Below, piece after piece: positions 1 to 13,200 of a DNA stretch of 64,000 bases. The notes beneath the pieces were generated by a model that worked only from the letters and a program-made list of their open reading frames with translations, was not told the origin of the DNA and ran no database searches. Made by a program: the position numbers and the translations under genes. Each line of letters starts with the position of its first letter. The stretch's first letter is position 1. The stretch spans positions 16,675,443 through 16,739,442 of the forward strand of contig CM077116.1 in the NCBI GenBank assembly GCA_039619475.1, written 5' to 3'. The stretch is from Icerya purchasi (Eukaryota; Arthropoda; Insecta; Hemiptera; Monophlebidae).

Positions 1-2860
1 CAACAACAAAAAAAAGTAATCTCGAATGGAAAAATCAAAAAGATCGGGCTCGTTTGAACGACACATCATTTACCCTGACAGAGTATATACTTGTCCTAGG
101 ACAGGAATATACGATAATAAAAACCAATAAATAAAAGAGAGATTGAATAAAAATACCAAAATTGCTCAGTTGAAACGGCACTACTAGAAATAATCACACG
201 TTCCTTTTTTTGGAACGTAGTTCTTTTAGGTGGCTTGTCGGTAGGAGTAAACTGGCAGAAAGGCGAGGCCACGAAAATCGCGTTATGCGTCGTCCTCCAG
301 GCGACCTTCACTCTCATTCTCTTTCACTCTGTCCCTTTCTATTATACACGGGTATCGAAATTCGAGCAGCAAACATTGTACGCGGTCAGCTGTATAAGCT
401 CAATTCTAAACACATGTACATTTTATCGAATTTGAAAATTGGCGCGGTTTTTTTTGTGAGACATTGCTACACTTCAACGAGTCTGATGATTTATTTATTG
501 TTTTTTTTGTTTTAATTCATACGGAATTTATATATTGTGTGTCTTTTTTTTTTTTATCGTATACTTTACGAATGACTTTATACTTGTGTATCTACCAAAA
601 AATGATGAAAGGAACTTCGTTCCTACCGGATGTCCCCCTCTAGACACCACTCCTCTTTTCTTTTTTTTTTACGGTTCAAACATATTTAAATACTTCCGAA
701 TACTGCATTTATCTCAATGTTAACGGACCGGGGACCGATATCTACAGTATAATAAGCTCGGCCGTTATAAACAAAGTGCCACGCAATCCTTTGCAAAAGA
801 GAAAAAAGATATCCCCGCATTATTTCTAAATAATCTAGAATTGTCCACTGATCTCGGCACGAAGAAGAAAGGGCCGATCGAAATCGACGTATACATTAAT
901 GGACTTTTAGTTTCAATCAACAAGTTGAGGAATCAGCTACAGCAGCGTAGTTGTCGTTTTTTGTGGTTTTTTTCACAGTGATCCAGAGAGGCATTGTGTT
1001 AAAAATGAGAAAAAAAGTTGAATTTTAAAGGAAACGTAGGCGGCTAGCACAGGCAAAAATAAGAGAAGCGTATGAATGCATGTCGCACACCCTATGGACT
1101 AATAATATACCGGAAAATTAAGAGAATGCCCAGCTTTCCGATAATAAAGAGCACCCGAAAAGAATGTAGCCAGCGTTGTAACGGTCTGAAGGATACATAC
1201 ACAGTAGGTAGAAATAGCGAATTAAAAAAAAGAATGGAAAAATAGAGGAAGCGTTAGCGCAACTAAGATAGGAGAAAGATAAGAGTCAAGGCCACGAAGA
1301 AGGATGAATATGGCGGATAAAAACAACGACGAATTAAAAAAGAAGGAGGAGTAAACTTCGGAATATTTTTAAAACGAATAGTTACCCAACGGGATGTACT
1401 TTGTTCGAATAGAACCGGGTTATATTGCCAAGTACGGAAAATTATCACTGCGTGTTAGAAAGTTTACGGACGGCGGAAATAATCAAATAAATGAAAAATG
1501 CAACAAATTTGGAACAGTCGCTCTACAGACCTTCCGAAAGAATGACGAATTTTCACACAAAAAACCCCGTTAATCCGGCTCAGCGCGCTTTAATAGGACC
1601 ACCACATTACAGCAAGAAATGTGCAATGTACAATGTGTTTTCTAAAAAGCGATGGTCGCGCATTTAAACAGAACACGCTGCTGGCTGGAGCTAGAGAGAG
1701 TATCATCGGCACAGTCGAAAGAAGCGAGCGAGGAAAAATAATTACGGTGCGCGAGCGAGTTTTTTTAATGAACACACATTTCACGAAGTGTTTTCATTGA
1801 ACAATTTTTTAAGAGTTTTTAATATTTCGCCGCGTTCTTTGCTATTCAAATTTTGTTTACTCTAACATTTTACTCGTTTTAATTTATGCGATTATTAACT
1901 AATAATAGCGTAATTAGTTTAACTTATAAATTACCGAAAAACGGATAAATTAACTAAAGCCGTCAAAAAACAAAACAGAAAAACTCACTTAAACATCGAA
2001 TGAAGGCAAATAGCATTTATTACGCATCATTTTTAACAAATTTAAACCGTTGAATTATTATATAAAAAATATCGAATCGCAAACTAGGATTTTTTTACTC
2101 AACGAACCCGCTACAATAGGCGATCGGGAAAAAAAGAAACATCCACATTTCACGTGTTCCTCGCCGTAATGGGCAACGGTATTAAAAATTAAAAGCGGGT
2201 ACTTCCGGTTTTGACGCCAATCGAACTTTAACTTTTTTTTTTAACACAGATATGTTTCTGGACTGGGGTCGAACATTTTTTTATTTCTCGTGTTTTCACG
2301 ATAACTTCCACGCAAATTACGGTAAAAATCTTGAAACCGTAAATGAGGATAATGACACATAATTAAAACCGAGCGGGAAAACAAAATGTGTTCGATATAG
2401 AAATTATGTTGAAAAACGTAAATCGTACCGCGAACGTAAACGCGTCGAAGATAAATGTCGCGAATTTGGACAATTTTTAATCGATCACTCAGTTAGTCAA
2501 TGATCGAAGAAGAGACATCGAAATAGCCAAAACCTCGATGTGAACGCGAGTAAATCGATTGCAACACTGAAACGTCCGGAATTTATAGTAAATCTTGAAG
2601 TCTGCATTATAAATTTGTTACGCAAACAGTAAATGAAGGTAAAATAGCGTGGGTAAAAGGTAAGAATTATAGAATTTCACTCTCGTTTCGTATTACAGTC
2701 ATTCTTTATTTGTTCGGTACGCCTCAAATGCTAAAAAGCGTAGAGTGTAAAATAAAGCTCCAAAATATATCCATTTTTCGACCTTTTCGCGGTTAATCGA
2801 ATACACGTCTATACTTCATAGATTAAAAAAAAAACAAAAAACAAAAACCGATAAAGTAGC
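1..2860. other. AT-rich non-coding stretch, nothing recognised
   Basis: No reading frame here exceeds about 100 codons, and none has a motif I recognise. The stretch has A and T homopolymer runs (for example near 541-556 and 661-670) but no terminal inverted repeats, tRNA-like boxes or transposase fragments that I could see. Short open frames at 210-515 and 1590-1784 look like chance. Confidence 0.6.
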
Positions 2861-3803
2861 TTAAGGGGAAAACCTCCTCCAAACATTAATTTTTTTAAGA
2901 ATTTATTTAGTACCTAAAAAATATATTTCGAAATTTTTAAGTCCAACAGAAAAAATCCTAAAGGTCCCTAAAGGAAGTCACCGAAGTGATGCGCTCCAAA
3001 AATACAGATAGAACAGGTAAACGAGCGCGTGCCCTTTACAGCCTCTACCTTTTAAGTTCTTAGCTAAACAAGTTTGCTAGTTTGTTAACTTTTTGAATAA
3101 TAGCGGGGACACTTCCGACGACTATAAAGAAAAATTCGGCCTTGTAACCGTCGTTTTTCGTTTTCACAGAATAACAATTGGGGGTAGAGCAAATCAACTC
3201 TGTTAGAGATGGATATGTATGTTTCCGATGCTGCGTTTTTCTCAAAATGCGTTTTTTTCCACGCTGTAGAATGTAACTTAGAAAGTAATGAATCAATCTG
3301 AAATTTTGTACAGATATATTCTTTATTTTATTGGCCTTTGCACAAACCTAACATTTCGTATAAATTGTTATAATAAATATTGTTTTTAACGGTTTGTTTA
3401 TTAAGAAAAAAACAAAGTTTTTTTCTTTTTGTCATCAAATTTTCCTTTTTTTTTTTTTTTTTACTAAATTTAGATTCAAATTAAGCGGAATTAATAATTT
3501 TAATTTAAAAAATTTATTTCACTGATTCCAGTTAACTACAAGAAACTCGGCGTTCCACGGCGCAAACTCTAGGAGCCAAGTTCGTGTAAAAATGGCGGCC
3601 CATTTTGATTTTTTTTTCGCTCAAAAAAATTTTTTGTATTCATTTGAACGTCAATACTATTATTTAATTCATTGTAATAAATGCTTAAAAAATGACTAAC
3701 AAACCTGTTGTCTGGAAGAGGTTCCCACCTTAAAAATCATCAATTTGCTGATTAACTACGAAAATGTAAAACATCACCAAATTGCGTAATTTTCAGCGCG
3801 CCT
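2861..3803. other. AT-rich stretch starting with an orphan TTAA-GGGG motif
   Basis: No gene is recognised. TTAAGGGG at 2861-2868 resembles the outer end of the TTAA-flanked transposons at 3804 and 27524, but I found no matching second end. At 3119-3137 a 19-base string is repeated exactly at 34427-34445. A T-run lies at 3446-3462. Around 3590-3650 the wording (ATGGCGGCC followed by T-rich and A-rich runs) recalls 28810-28850 beside the second TTAA-type element, so part of this may be non-coding transposon DNA. Confidence 0.4.
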
Positions 3804-5321
3804 TTAAGGGAAGATACCGCTTTAGAAGACCTAAAAAAGCTATTTTTTAAAGATTATTTTTCGAAGAGAAAAAACAATTTAGACCAGCGAACTTTGGGGC
3901 ATAGTTTCTTATGTATTTTAAGTGTGTAAATAATTTTTATTAAGTAGATGTAATAATAAACTGCAGGACAATTGAGCCTTTTCCTAGAGCGTATCGCAAT
4001 TGGCGGGAAAGATGCAGTTCGTAATTCTTGTCAGAAACATAAAAACCAGATAAATTTCCAATTGTCATACATTTTTCTTCTGGGTGAACTAGTAGAAAGT
4101 AAAAATAATTGTGAAATTATAACTTTTTCAGGCTTGAAAAGAGAAAAGTGTTTTTTCAACAAAAAAGAAATACTTTATGCTGTGTAAAAGATCTCTAAAA
4201 ATGCCTTTTTAACAATTTTGTTAATTCACATAGAAACGAATTCAATACTGAAGAGAATAAATTTTAGTTCAATAGGTCGTTTAGTTTTTTTGCTATCGTG
4301 CCCGCAAATTCGGAAAAATTGAAAAAATAAAAACTCGAGAAAACGCGTTTTAAAGTTTTTAATAAGAGAAAATATAAATCTTTGTTTCTTAATGATCGGC
4401 TAATCAGCTAGTCCTGGCCCATATAATAGTCCTTCCGCTTTCTCAAATAACTCATTCTGATGCATTTGTTCGAGTCTACAAGCCCCATTGGTGCTAAATG
4501 ACTGTCACCCGTTCTCCTTTTCGATCCGTTGCGCGTCGGCAGTATCAGCAAAAATATTTTGCATTGCTGGCCAATATTCAAATGCAGCAGCTGTATAATA
4601 TTCAAAATCGCTGAATATCCTTTGTTGTATATGCCTGCAGCCAAGTAAGCGGCTATTTCAACGACTTTTTTTGGTCGGAATGCAAGTACTCCGGACTGAT
4701 GCGCTAGACCATTGAGTTGAACGACCCGTTCGAATTTTGCGTGTGACCGCTCAAATATATCTCGTTAAAAAGTCGTCGTCATTTGGTAGTTCTTCATAAA
4801 TCGGGCGAATGTGCTTCTCAATAATGCTCAAAAGATCGTAGTTGATTAGTGCACTTAGTTTTGCACCGTTCATACCAACTATCGATGCCTGTTGGACAAT
4901 CTTCGTGTCGAGCGGATTTATTCGTAAAAACAGCTTTTTTCATTTCTTGGACAGAATCAATATTTCTTCCAATTGCCAAATCATAATAAAACTTTTTTAC
5001 GATACCGTTAGCCGCTTCTTGCCGATAGAAGGGCGGCGAAAGCGCCTGAACCTGGCTGAACAGAAGTTCAAAGTAGAAACACGTGCACAGATAACTGTTA
5101 CCAACGGAATAGAAGAGACCTTGGCCAGAAAGAACGCCCGAGTCTGCCTAAATGTACGTACACCTGCTCGACGCTCCTTTCCGCTCAGCTTTGTATCATC
5201 TCCAAAAGTACTCCGAACTGACATCTGTGACTTTGTGAATATATTTTTGGATAGTTTATCTATCGATTTAGGAAATAAAAAAAATGATTGTTTTGATCTT
5301 CTAAAGCAGCATCCCCCTTAA
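3804..5321 (-). mobile_element. Decayed TTAA-flanked DNA transposon (Kolobok/Mutator-like)
   Basis: Both ends are bounded by TTAA (3804-3807 and 5318-5321). Just inside are imperfect terminal inverted repeats. The left begins GGGAAGATACCGCTTTAGAA and the right, read on the minus strand, begins GGGGGATGCTGCTTTAGAAG; similarity continues for about 30 bases. A broken transposase frame occupies 4408-5224 on the minus strand. TTAA target duplications are typical of Kolobok (and piggyBac). The protein motifs match insect proteins usually labelled as having a Mutator-like transposase domain. About 600 bp of non-coding DNA separates the stop from the left end. The 1.5-kb length is short for an autonomous copy, so an internal deletion is likely. 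Confidence 0.75.
4408..5224 (-). pseudogene. Kolobok/Mutator-like transposase C-terminal part, frameshifted
   Basis: Read from 5224 downwards, at least three frames must be combined to follow the protein. From about 5010 to 4860 one frame gives DCPTGIDSWYERC, matching the family's CP-G-DSW-C block. Another frame then gives IRPIYEELPNDDDF. SGHTQNSNGSFNSMV follows, equivalent to the conserved GxTQNxNESFN block, with the E replaced by G. VVEIAAYLAAGIYNKGYSAIL comes next in another frame. The end, near 4440-4408, reads EKAEGLLYGPGLAD before a stop, which is the family's characteristic C-terminal tail. The N-terminal and catalytic core are missing or unrecognisable. The forward open frame at 4842-5321 is a shadow. 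The element is dead. Confidence 0.75.
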
Positions 5322-6637
5322 AATCAAGTCTACTCGCGTATTAGCAAAATCGGTCATTTTGTTCTACAATAATTTTAGCACGTTGGACTCGCGTACATTT
5401 TTTTTTTCCCGTAATTATCGTAAATATTGCAGCTAAACTTTTTTTCTATTTAACGCATTCGTAACGAATGAACGAGAATTAAAAACAGCCCCCTCCAGCG
5501 GCCGGTTAAATCACCGATCGAGTTAACTTATGTTTACTGTACAAAAATTTCGGTTAAATTTTTAGCCATTTTATTTTTCACCTACGCCGAACTCTACCTC
5601 TTTTTTTTGTTTTTGCACGAGGGATTCTAACTGCCAGTAAATGTTCCGCACAAGCGGAAAGACAAACGATAAATCGTAATTATCAACAATAAACATGCGA
5701 CACAATAATTAAACTATTTTTCCCCCGCCGTTTTTAATTAATGAGGATATTACGAAGACGGTCCAAATTAATCGAGAGATGAAAATCAAGCAACACACCT
5801 CTTCTACCGTCTATAAACTGGGATTTGCATATGCTCTAGACACTGTAACAACAACGGTTATCACGTGATCAGCGATAACAAGCGCGTAACTTTCCATCGG
5901 TTTTTTTCACAACGTACGCGTAGAACAGATCGACCAAATTATACGTATACGGTTGTTGTATTCATTTTCAGGATCCAGTTTGGTTTCGCTCGCCCGAATA
6001 CAGTCGAATCACGTGAACGCGCTATAATTCTTTCTCGCTTCCAGCGACGATAACCTCTCCGGAAATATTACACCCAGAATACTTACAAACGGCTCGTTCT
6101 TTGTAAACTTTATTTTCCTACTAAAACTACACCCGAGATAATTCGGTCATTTTCCGGACTGTCATTAACCTGTTGACAAGTATTTCCCCCTAATGAAAGC
6201 TATTTATCCGAGCTTTAACGTCGAATAACGATTTTGTTTACACTCGTTTTCGATAGTAAGAAATAAGAAAAAGTCCAATTATAACGTAAGTGGCTTTTAC
6301 AGCGCAAACCCGCATTCAAATAAAAATATTCCAAATCGTCGTATTTCAGCGAAACCGTGAATATATTACCCGAGTTTAGGCGAATTTTTTAGCAAAGTTC
6401 GAAAAATTCGCTTCCCGGTTGCGACCACATCGAATGTTTAATCACAGGCGAATGCAAACGCCATCTTTCATAGAATTGCAAAACCGTCCATAATTAGTCA
6501 GACTTGCGACAATAAGTAAACACGTTTACGAAGCCAAATAACGTTTCTTCTGAAAAATACCGAACTACCGAACTCTCCGTTTCTTTGGAAAGATTATTTA
6601 CAGCTAATTTTAATAGAATTCCGTCGCGGTAGCCTCC
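5322..6637. other. Non-coding stretch, nothing recognised
   Basis: No protein similarity was recognised. CpG-containing words are somewhat more frequent around 5840-6060 than in the surrounding DNA, but the short open frame there (5865-6053) has no familiar motif. No repeat boundary was seen. Confidence 0.55.
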
Positions 6638-7328
6638 GATGGCGTAAGTGTTCAGCTATTATCACAATAATCTCAGGATCGAAATGGAAACTGGTTCGAG
6701 TAATAGATTACGATTTAATTTAACGATATTAGTTAATGACCAAACGTTGTTTGAAATGAAAAGCACACAAGTAAAGGAAATAAATTTGGAAAAAATAATA
6801 TCTATCGGTTCCCAAGCTTGACGAAAAAGAGACTTCCATTCCGGGCTTAACAAACACAACCTTCGCACTGATACGAAAGAGCCTATTAAATCGGTGGAAT
6901 GGCCAAGCTCATTGACTTCGCCGTGAATATTTTATCGCACGGAGATCCCTGCCGATAAGTAATGTTAATTCCTTTCTTTGTACAAGCAGTTATCAAACAG
7001 ATGCAGAGTTGAACAGATTTCTGCGCAGGTACAAACGAGAGGCTTACGTAAAAACTACTCTACGATCAATCGATTACGCTCTGAATACACACGAGTTTAT
7101 ACCATGAAAAAACCCCATCTAGTCATCTGACGTGACACCGTTTTGTTACAAAATGCTGTTTTCATATATTATTTCTTCCATATTTATTTCCTTTACTCGT
7201 GTGCTTTTTATGTCAAACAACGTTTGGTCATTAACTAATATCGTTAAATTAAATCGTAATCTATTACTCGAACCAGTTTCACGTCGATCCTGAGATTATT
7301 ATGATAATAGCTGAACACTTACGCCATC
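6638..7328. repeat. Large inverted repeat: 163-bp arms, 364-bp spacer
   Basis: The left arm 6638-6801 and the right arm 7166-7328 are reverse complements with only a few mismatches. Both contain, in opposite orientation, GATGGCGTAAGTGTTCAGCT, then the block around ACTGGTTCGAGTAATAGATT, then CCAAACGTTGTTTGA. The arms are much better conserved to each other than most element relics in this window. The 364-bp spacer (6802-7165) has no coding potential that I can see. The arms end abruptly at GATGGCG/CGCCATC, and no clear target duplication flanks them. It could be a foldback transposon or MITE, or an inverted duplication. The open frame at 6662-6868 simply runs through the left arm. Confidence 0.9.
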
Positions 7329-8263
7329 ACTAACACATCGCAAAATTTCGAAGAGCCGATACGTCAAGAGATTTCTGCCGAATGAAAATCCCACGATAAC
7401 AAAAATGTAATAAATTGAACGGAATTTATCATTTACTATAAAAAACCACCCGGCCTTTTTACCACAATAACCTTACAGTTGCAATGATGTGCTGCAGCTA
7501 ATTTAGGTTAATTTTTAAAAAAACAACGGCAAAATCTACAGCACATTACCGCTAAAATCCTAAATATTCGTATACGCATTATAAAATAATTTAACAAGAA
7601 TACAGAAGTAAAGATATTTCGATAAATACATATATATATATACATATTATATATATACTAAAATGAACAAATTAAAATTAATCAAATCATTTTAAAACTA
7701 AAAGCATATATTTCAAAAACGCGGCGCTGAATATAAAGTTTATATTGTACAATTAAAGTAATAAAAACATCTGACTATTGTTGAAACCAAATTAAATTTA
7801 AAAGTTAACACCGAATTCAAATTTAAGTAATTAATTTCGCCGTCTTGCAATATAGTCAACTATTAATTTTTTGTTTTTTGCTTAATTATTATTTGTTTCG
7901 AAAAAAACTTTAAAGTACAAAAATATGTCCACATTAAACGTTAATAAAAGATTAAATTAAACTGGGGTAAGAATTCTCTCCTAGGTTGCTTAATTTAGCA
8001 CCGTTATTAATAAGTTACCTCACTTCTGTAAAAATAGTACGTATGACGTAAATTTTACTGTTTGATACCTGTAGGCGCTTGTACATGAGTGTCATAAGTA
8101 TAGAGCCTAAACAAAGAAAACCATTATACAGCTTCATTTTGAAAAATAACGAAGCATAGCGACCAGTTGCCAAAGTATTTCTTCTTCGTCGAAACGAAAA
8201 TATTCACGTTCTCTCAAAAAAAAAGGGTAATAATTTTAAATGAATTTACGCGAATAGTGGAAA
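7329..8263. other. Very AT-rich stretch with short TA repeat
   Basis: No gene is recognised. A short TA-rich microsatellite lies near 7628-7658. The rest is AT-rich DNA without long frames. Confidence 0.55.
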
Positions 8264-8264
8264 C

Positions 8265-8295
<31 letters not shown>

Positions 8296-8463
8296 GGATG
8301 AATAAGAATAATAACAATAATGAGAATAAGAATAATAACAGTAATAAGAATAAGAATAATAAGAATAAGAATAATAGCAATAATAAGAATAAGAATAATA
8401 ACAATAATAAGAATAAGAATAATAACGATAATAAAAATAAGAATAATAAAAATAAGAATAAAT
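8264..8463. repeat. AAT / AATAAG-like simple-repeat array
   Basis: About 30 bases of pure AAT (8264-8295) run into about 170 bases of degenerate AAT and AATAAG-type units. Open frames on both strands cross it (Asn/Lys-rich forward, Tyr/Ser-rich reverse). They are products of the repeat and not genes. Confidence 0.95.
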
Positions 8464-9599
8464 CATTATTGAAAATATCGAAGTATCACCCAGCAAACTT
8501 ATTTACAAAATTATTCTTTACCCACCCCTACCTTTACTTCAACGCTAATGCGGTCTTTCAACGCCACTTTTTATTCCAAGCGTGTTTGGGTTGCTGAATG
8601 GTTTTTATATTTCACCCTGTTCCACATCGACAAAAGTTTTTTTGTATATTTAACTGCGCACGCGTTTTGACTGTCCGGAAAAGTTAATTTCGATTTTCCG
8701 ATATAACAAATACCAGAATATTTTTATGTTTACTCGTGTAAGAATTTTAAAAATGAAAAAAGTAAAGTAAAAAGTAACACAAAAAACGTTTTTACCACTT
8801 TATCTATTTTTAAATATAGTACCAGATTCTGATCATAGGGAGCAGCTCTATTCGTACGCGATTTTTTTACACGGCAAAATGTGCAATTACGAGTGTGTTT
8901 GCATACACCTATACTTTAGGCTAATTGTAAATGTTGTTTTATCATTATACCGCTATAGTCTAAACTGGTGCGTGGCATGTGTCTAAACTGACCTGTGCCC
9001 ATCTATACGCAGTTTATTTATATTTTCACTTGTCGAATTTCGAGCCACCGCCGCTTCTTCATCAACATCAGTAATAGCTGAATTTGTTTCCGCGCGAAAA
9101 TTCTGCAGCGATCACGAAGGGGTCCAGTTACATTTATGAAGGTTGCTTGTCCGCTTTCTAATTTTATACGGCAAGCAAACGAGTAGGATCTCGATAATAA
9201 GAGTGGAGAGTAAAAATACCAAAACCATAAAGTCTTACTACTCGTACATACATCATTTTAAAAAAATCCGCCGAAAAACAACATTCAGATCGAGGAATAA
9301 ACGGCGAGGAAAAAATAAGAGATTCTGTAAATTATTCCTAACCTCCATTGACGAATGCAAAAAAATTGCGAAAAACTGGAAAAAAAAAGAAATCAAACCT
9401 CTCTCCACTTCGGCTACTATAGAAAAAAAGAACTTTGATGAACCGTATGGTAAGATTTTCGGAACATAAATATAATAGAAAAATAACTGCGCAATGTAAT
9501 TAAAGTTTCAAAAAAACCGACGTATTTTTACATGTTCGTGAAACATCAAAATTGCGAATAGCGCAAAAAATCACGGATAGGATAACGACAGCAAAAAAG
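8464..9599. other. Non-coding stretch with an unrecognised Lys-rich open frame
   Basis: An open frame at 9143-9469 (+, 108 codons) is rich in Lys, Arg and Ser. It has no motif I recognise and no sign of a signal peptide or membrane segment. It could be chance in A-rich DNA. Nothing else is supported in this stretch. Confidence 0.4.
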
Positions 9600-10250
9600 A
9601 GATGGTAAAACCGTGTAAAAGTCACACCCACAAACAGAGCAGTAAGCGACATTAGTAGGAAGAAAATTCTCACGAGATTAACACAAAACCAGGAAATATT
9701 ATATATAGTCTCGATAGTGCAGAAAACCGATATAGGAAAAGGACAAAGGAAAGAGAACGTGACCGAAGGGAAAAGCAGCGAATGATCAAAAAGTGGTCAA
9801 GTGTGCAAACTGAAGAAAAAAGGAAAAATAAAAGAAAAGATAATTGATTGATTTTAGATAGAGAATAATAGAGCTGGAGAATAGATATCGTTGTGCAGAC
9901 CAGCGGTAAAAATGGCAAAAGAGAAAATGAATATTGCGAGCGAGAGACTTCCGAAAACGGACAGCTAAAAAAGTCAGATTCTGTCGAAGATTGGAAATTT
10001 GAATAACAGACCAGTTTATCAAGAATAGGATGCGCAGACCAAAAGAGGGTAAAAAAAGGAGATTAAAGTGACTGTTTTTAAGTGCTCATGTTAAAGGAAA
10101 CTCGACGGCGCAGTGAAAAGAAGAAGTAAAAGTATCGCTATAGATTCAGTAGTAAACCGAAAGCAAAATTAAAGGATAGCAGTTAGAGGAGAAAAAGGAA
10201 ACAGCATCGCAATCAGACTTTTAGAATCACGATTAAAATAGCATTTAGGA
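9600..10250 (-). other. Purine-rich block, possible very old non-LTR retrotransposon 3' end
   Basis: The plus strand is strongly purine-rich, as at 16290-17380 and 23811-24330, where RNase H relics of non-LTR elements are readable on the minus strand. Here the minus-strand frames (9670-9918, 9786-10022) are rich in Leu, Phe and Ser but carry no decisive motif. I suggest a decayed 3' end of the same kind only as a weak inference from composition. Confidence 0.25.
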
Positions 10251-13200
10251 CGAGAAAAGTAAACTAACGTGGACAGTTTGGTATGGAGAATAGGAGAAAA
10301 GCTTCGGAACTTTAAGCTTCAACACGATAACAAACGGATTACATTCTACTGATTCTACCACTTATTGAGGATATCTTAGAATTGAGTAAATAGGTGGGGG
10401 ATAAACGCAGCTTCGATAATGCAATATATGATCCGCTAATACAGTGGATATTTGAATGTCAATTTTCTGAATGAAAAAATAACAACTTAACGAGAAATTT
10501 TGTATTAGTATTAAAATTTCTGATGAAGTTGTCATTTTTTCAAGTTATGTCGCAAATATATATGTCAATGTGTGATTTGTTATTGCTCTCTGCGTGCACT
10601 GATTAATGACAGTTTCATTATTTAAACATTATTTCTGTTTGAGAAATTTTCGGCCGTCGCCAATTTCAACTCCGAACAACACCTATGTAATGATATCATT
10701 TACGTTTAACATCGCTAACTTCGCTGCAGCATCGGAAATGGTTCGAAATTAAATCGAATATCTGCAAACGAAAGAATTCATTCAAAGCAAAGAAATCAAA
10801 CTATATATGTAGATATATAGCAACGAACGAAAGACGGGCGAATTTACAAAAGGTTTCGATGAAACATAGATTGTTTTTAATTATGCAACATTATACGTAT
10901 CAATCGGACTATGTAAACGAACAATGTCGATGTTAGAATAAATTTACATTGAATTTTTATCTCAAATTAATTATAATGGACCGTACATGCAAACTGTTCA
11001 CCCGCTACATTGACTGACAGCTACACTTGTTTAGCACACAGTAAACAGTATAGTTAACGCATGCAAAACAAAAAACACTATTATAAACGGGACTCTACCG
11101 TCGTTTAAAATATTTGCGCACAGTAGCAGTACACAGCTTCATTGTACCAATAGTAAAAAAAATTGAATCGCAAAATTTTATTTTTCCACAATTAGACCTC
11201 ACTACCGATTTATTGTGAAATTTCAGCCTCTTTTTTGGAAAAAAATGTTTTTAGCGAGATACTCAATTTTCAATAACTTTCTCTTTATTATAAATAAAAC
11301 AAATGAAATCCTAAGGAAAATGTCAATAACCCAAACAAAAATGGTGTTTTTTAAATACAGTGGATAAGGGAATTTCTTTTTTTTTCCGTTAATCGTTGAA
11401 ACCATTTAAGAGTACCGTACACATTTTAGCAGTGCCAAGAGTAAGAATTAGTGAAAAATTCCTTAACGTCGTTGCAGCCGCAAATGACTCACTTTTTGCG
11501 CAATGCTTTCTAGTATCCCGGTAATACTAGGTCTAATTCACGGACGATTGCAAGGGAAGATAAAAAAAAAAAAAAAAAAAAAAGACTAACTATAAAAAAC
11601 ACTTGACTACTGCATTAAAAATAGAAAATTACTTTTTTAAATTAATTTAGGTTTCATTTTTATAAAGAATTTTTAGCGTGAAATTTATAACAAAAATATT
11701 AAAAATTACACTAATAGTCGAATAATTTTATTTCCGCCAAAATGTAAATACCTGCGATTTTTGTTTTAGAAAACGACCATAAACAAAAAGATAAATTTTC
11801 TTCAAATCTTTGCATTGTACAGATTTTATTGCTAAACGGAACCGATCTTACTTTTCACCAGTTTCCACTTTGTTTTTTGTTTTTTTGAAATACCATCAGC
11901 AGGGCAACGACTCCCAATGACTTCTCTTTGCGAGCGCCCATGGTCTGTTACGACATTTACAAAAAAAAAAAAAAAAAAGGTCGCTCCGAAAGCCCATTTA
12001 ATATTTTAGTTATTTAAAGAGAAATACAAAGGCTGGGGAGGAATGTTAGCTTTGGCGTGGTCGATGTAAGAAAGCCAGGTTTTTAAAATCACGGTTGCAT
12101 TGCAGTGATATAAGAACTAATACAGACCACCTGTGGTAACGGCGTTGTTTAAAACACTCGCGGTGTAAAAACAAATTTTCATGAATGTCAACGGTGAAAT
12201 TCATTTTCGCGCTTCATTTCAAAAATTCTATATTTTTGAATTTTAATTTAAACAAAATTTTTTAACTCGAATACAAGTAAACTTTTTACAGATGTGAAAA
12301 TATATAAGTTTACATGTGCGCGTATATATGCGTGTGTGTGTGTGTGTGTGTATGTATCGCAAAGAATAAATTTGTGTTTTGATTTTAAACATTTTTAAAA
12401 AAATCAACATTTCACCTTCAACGAAAGGTGGAGTTATCTTCTTTCATGAATTTCGGACTAGGAAACAGCATGCGTATCTGCGCGTAGAAATAATCGTTAT
12501 CGCGCAGAATAATTACTGCTGAGGTACGTGCTATTCAAAAACAAAGTAATGACGAGATAATAACGACACTTACAGGTTTTAACTAGCCGGCGAAACCATA
12601 ACCGGTAGTACCGATTTATTCACTTCCCGTTACTACGCTTTATAACTTAATGTTGCCCGATATCGATCTAAAAAAAAAAAAAAAATCTAACGCGTCACTC
12701 GGTAATTTTTTTATAAATTGTTATTGTATTAATATTGCAAAACTAAAAATATGTCTGTTTTTAACCATTCCAGCTAGAATTGGTAGAAACCTCATGGGGT
12801 AAACTTCCTTTCTTTATTGCTACTGCATTTTCTAAATAGAAAAAGGAAATTTTCGAAACAAAAGAAAAAAAGCAACGATAAAATTTAAATAAAAAATTGC
12901 ACTGAAAAAATGTATTTAAAGGAATTCGAAAATTAGGAAAAAATTAACTATATTACAGCAGTTCCACACGAAGTACTTTTAAACGAGTCAAACTTTTTTG
13001 AGTTCGTAAACATCGCATGAGTTCCTCGTTTGTACATACAGTTACATGACAGATTTCTTACACAATGCTAAATTATATATTTCCTTTCATTTATTTGTGT
13101 GTAAGTGTTTACGTTGACCGAGCGAAATAAAAAAGTCATCGGCTTCTTTGCCGCGAAATACGTAGAAGAATGGAAAAAATTAATTTTAGACAGAAAATCG

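Noticed and set aside
4842..5321. 159-codon forward open frame
   Set aside because: It is antisense to the decayed transposase at 4408-5224, whose motifs are on the minus strand, and has no motif of its own.
8236..8597. Open frames on both strands (Tyr/Ser-rich reverse, Asn/Lys-rich forward)
   Set aside because: Produced entirely by the AAT/AATAAG simple repeat.
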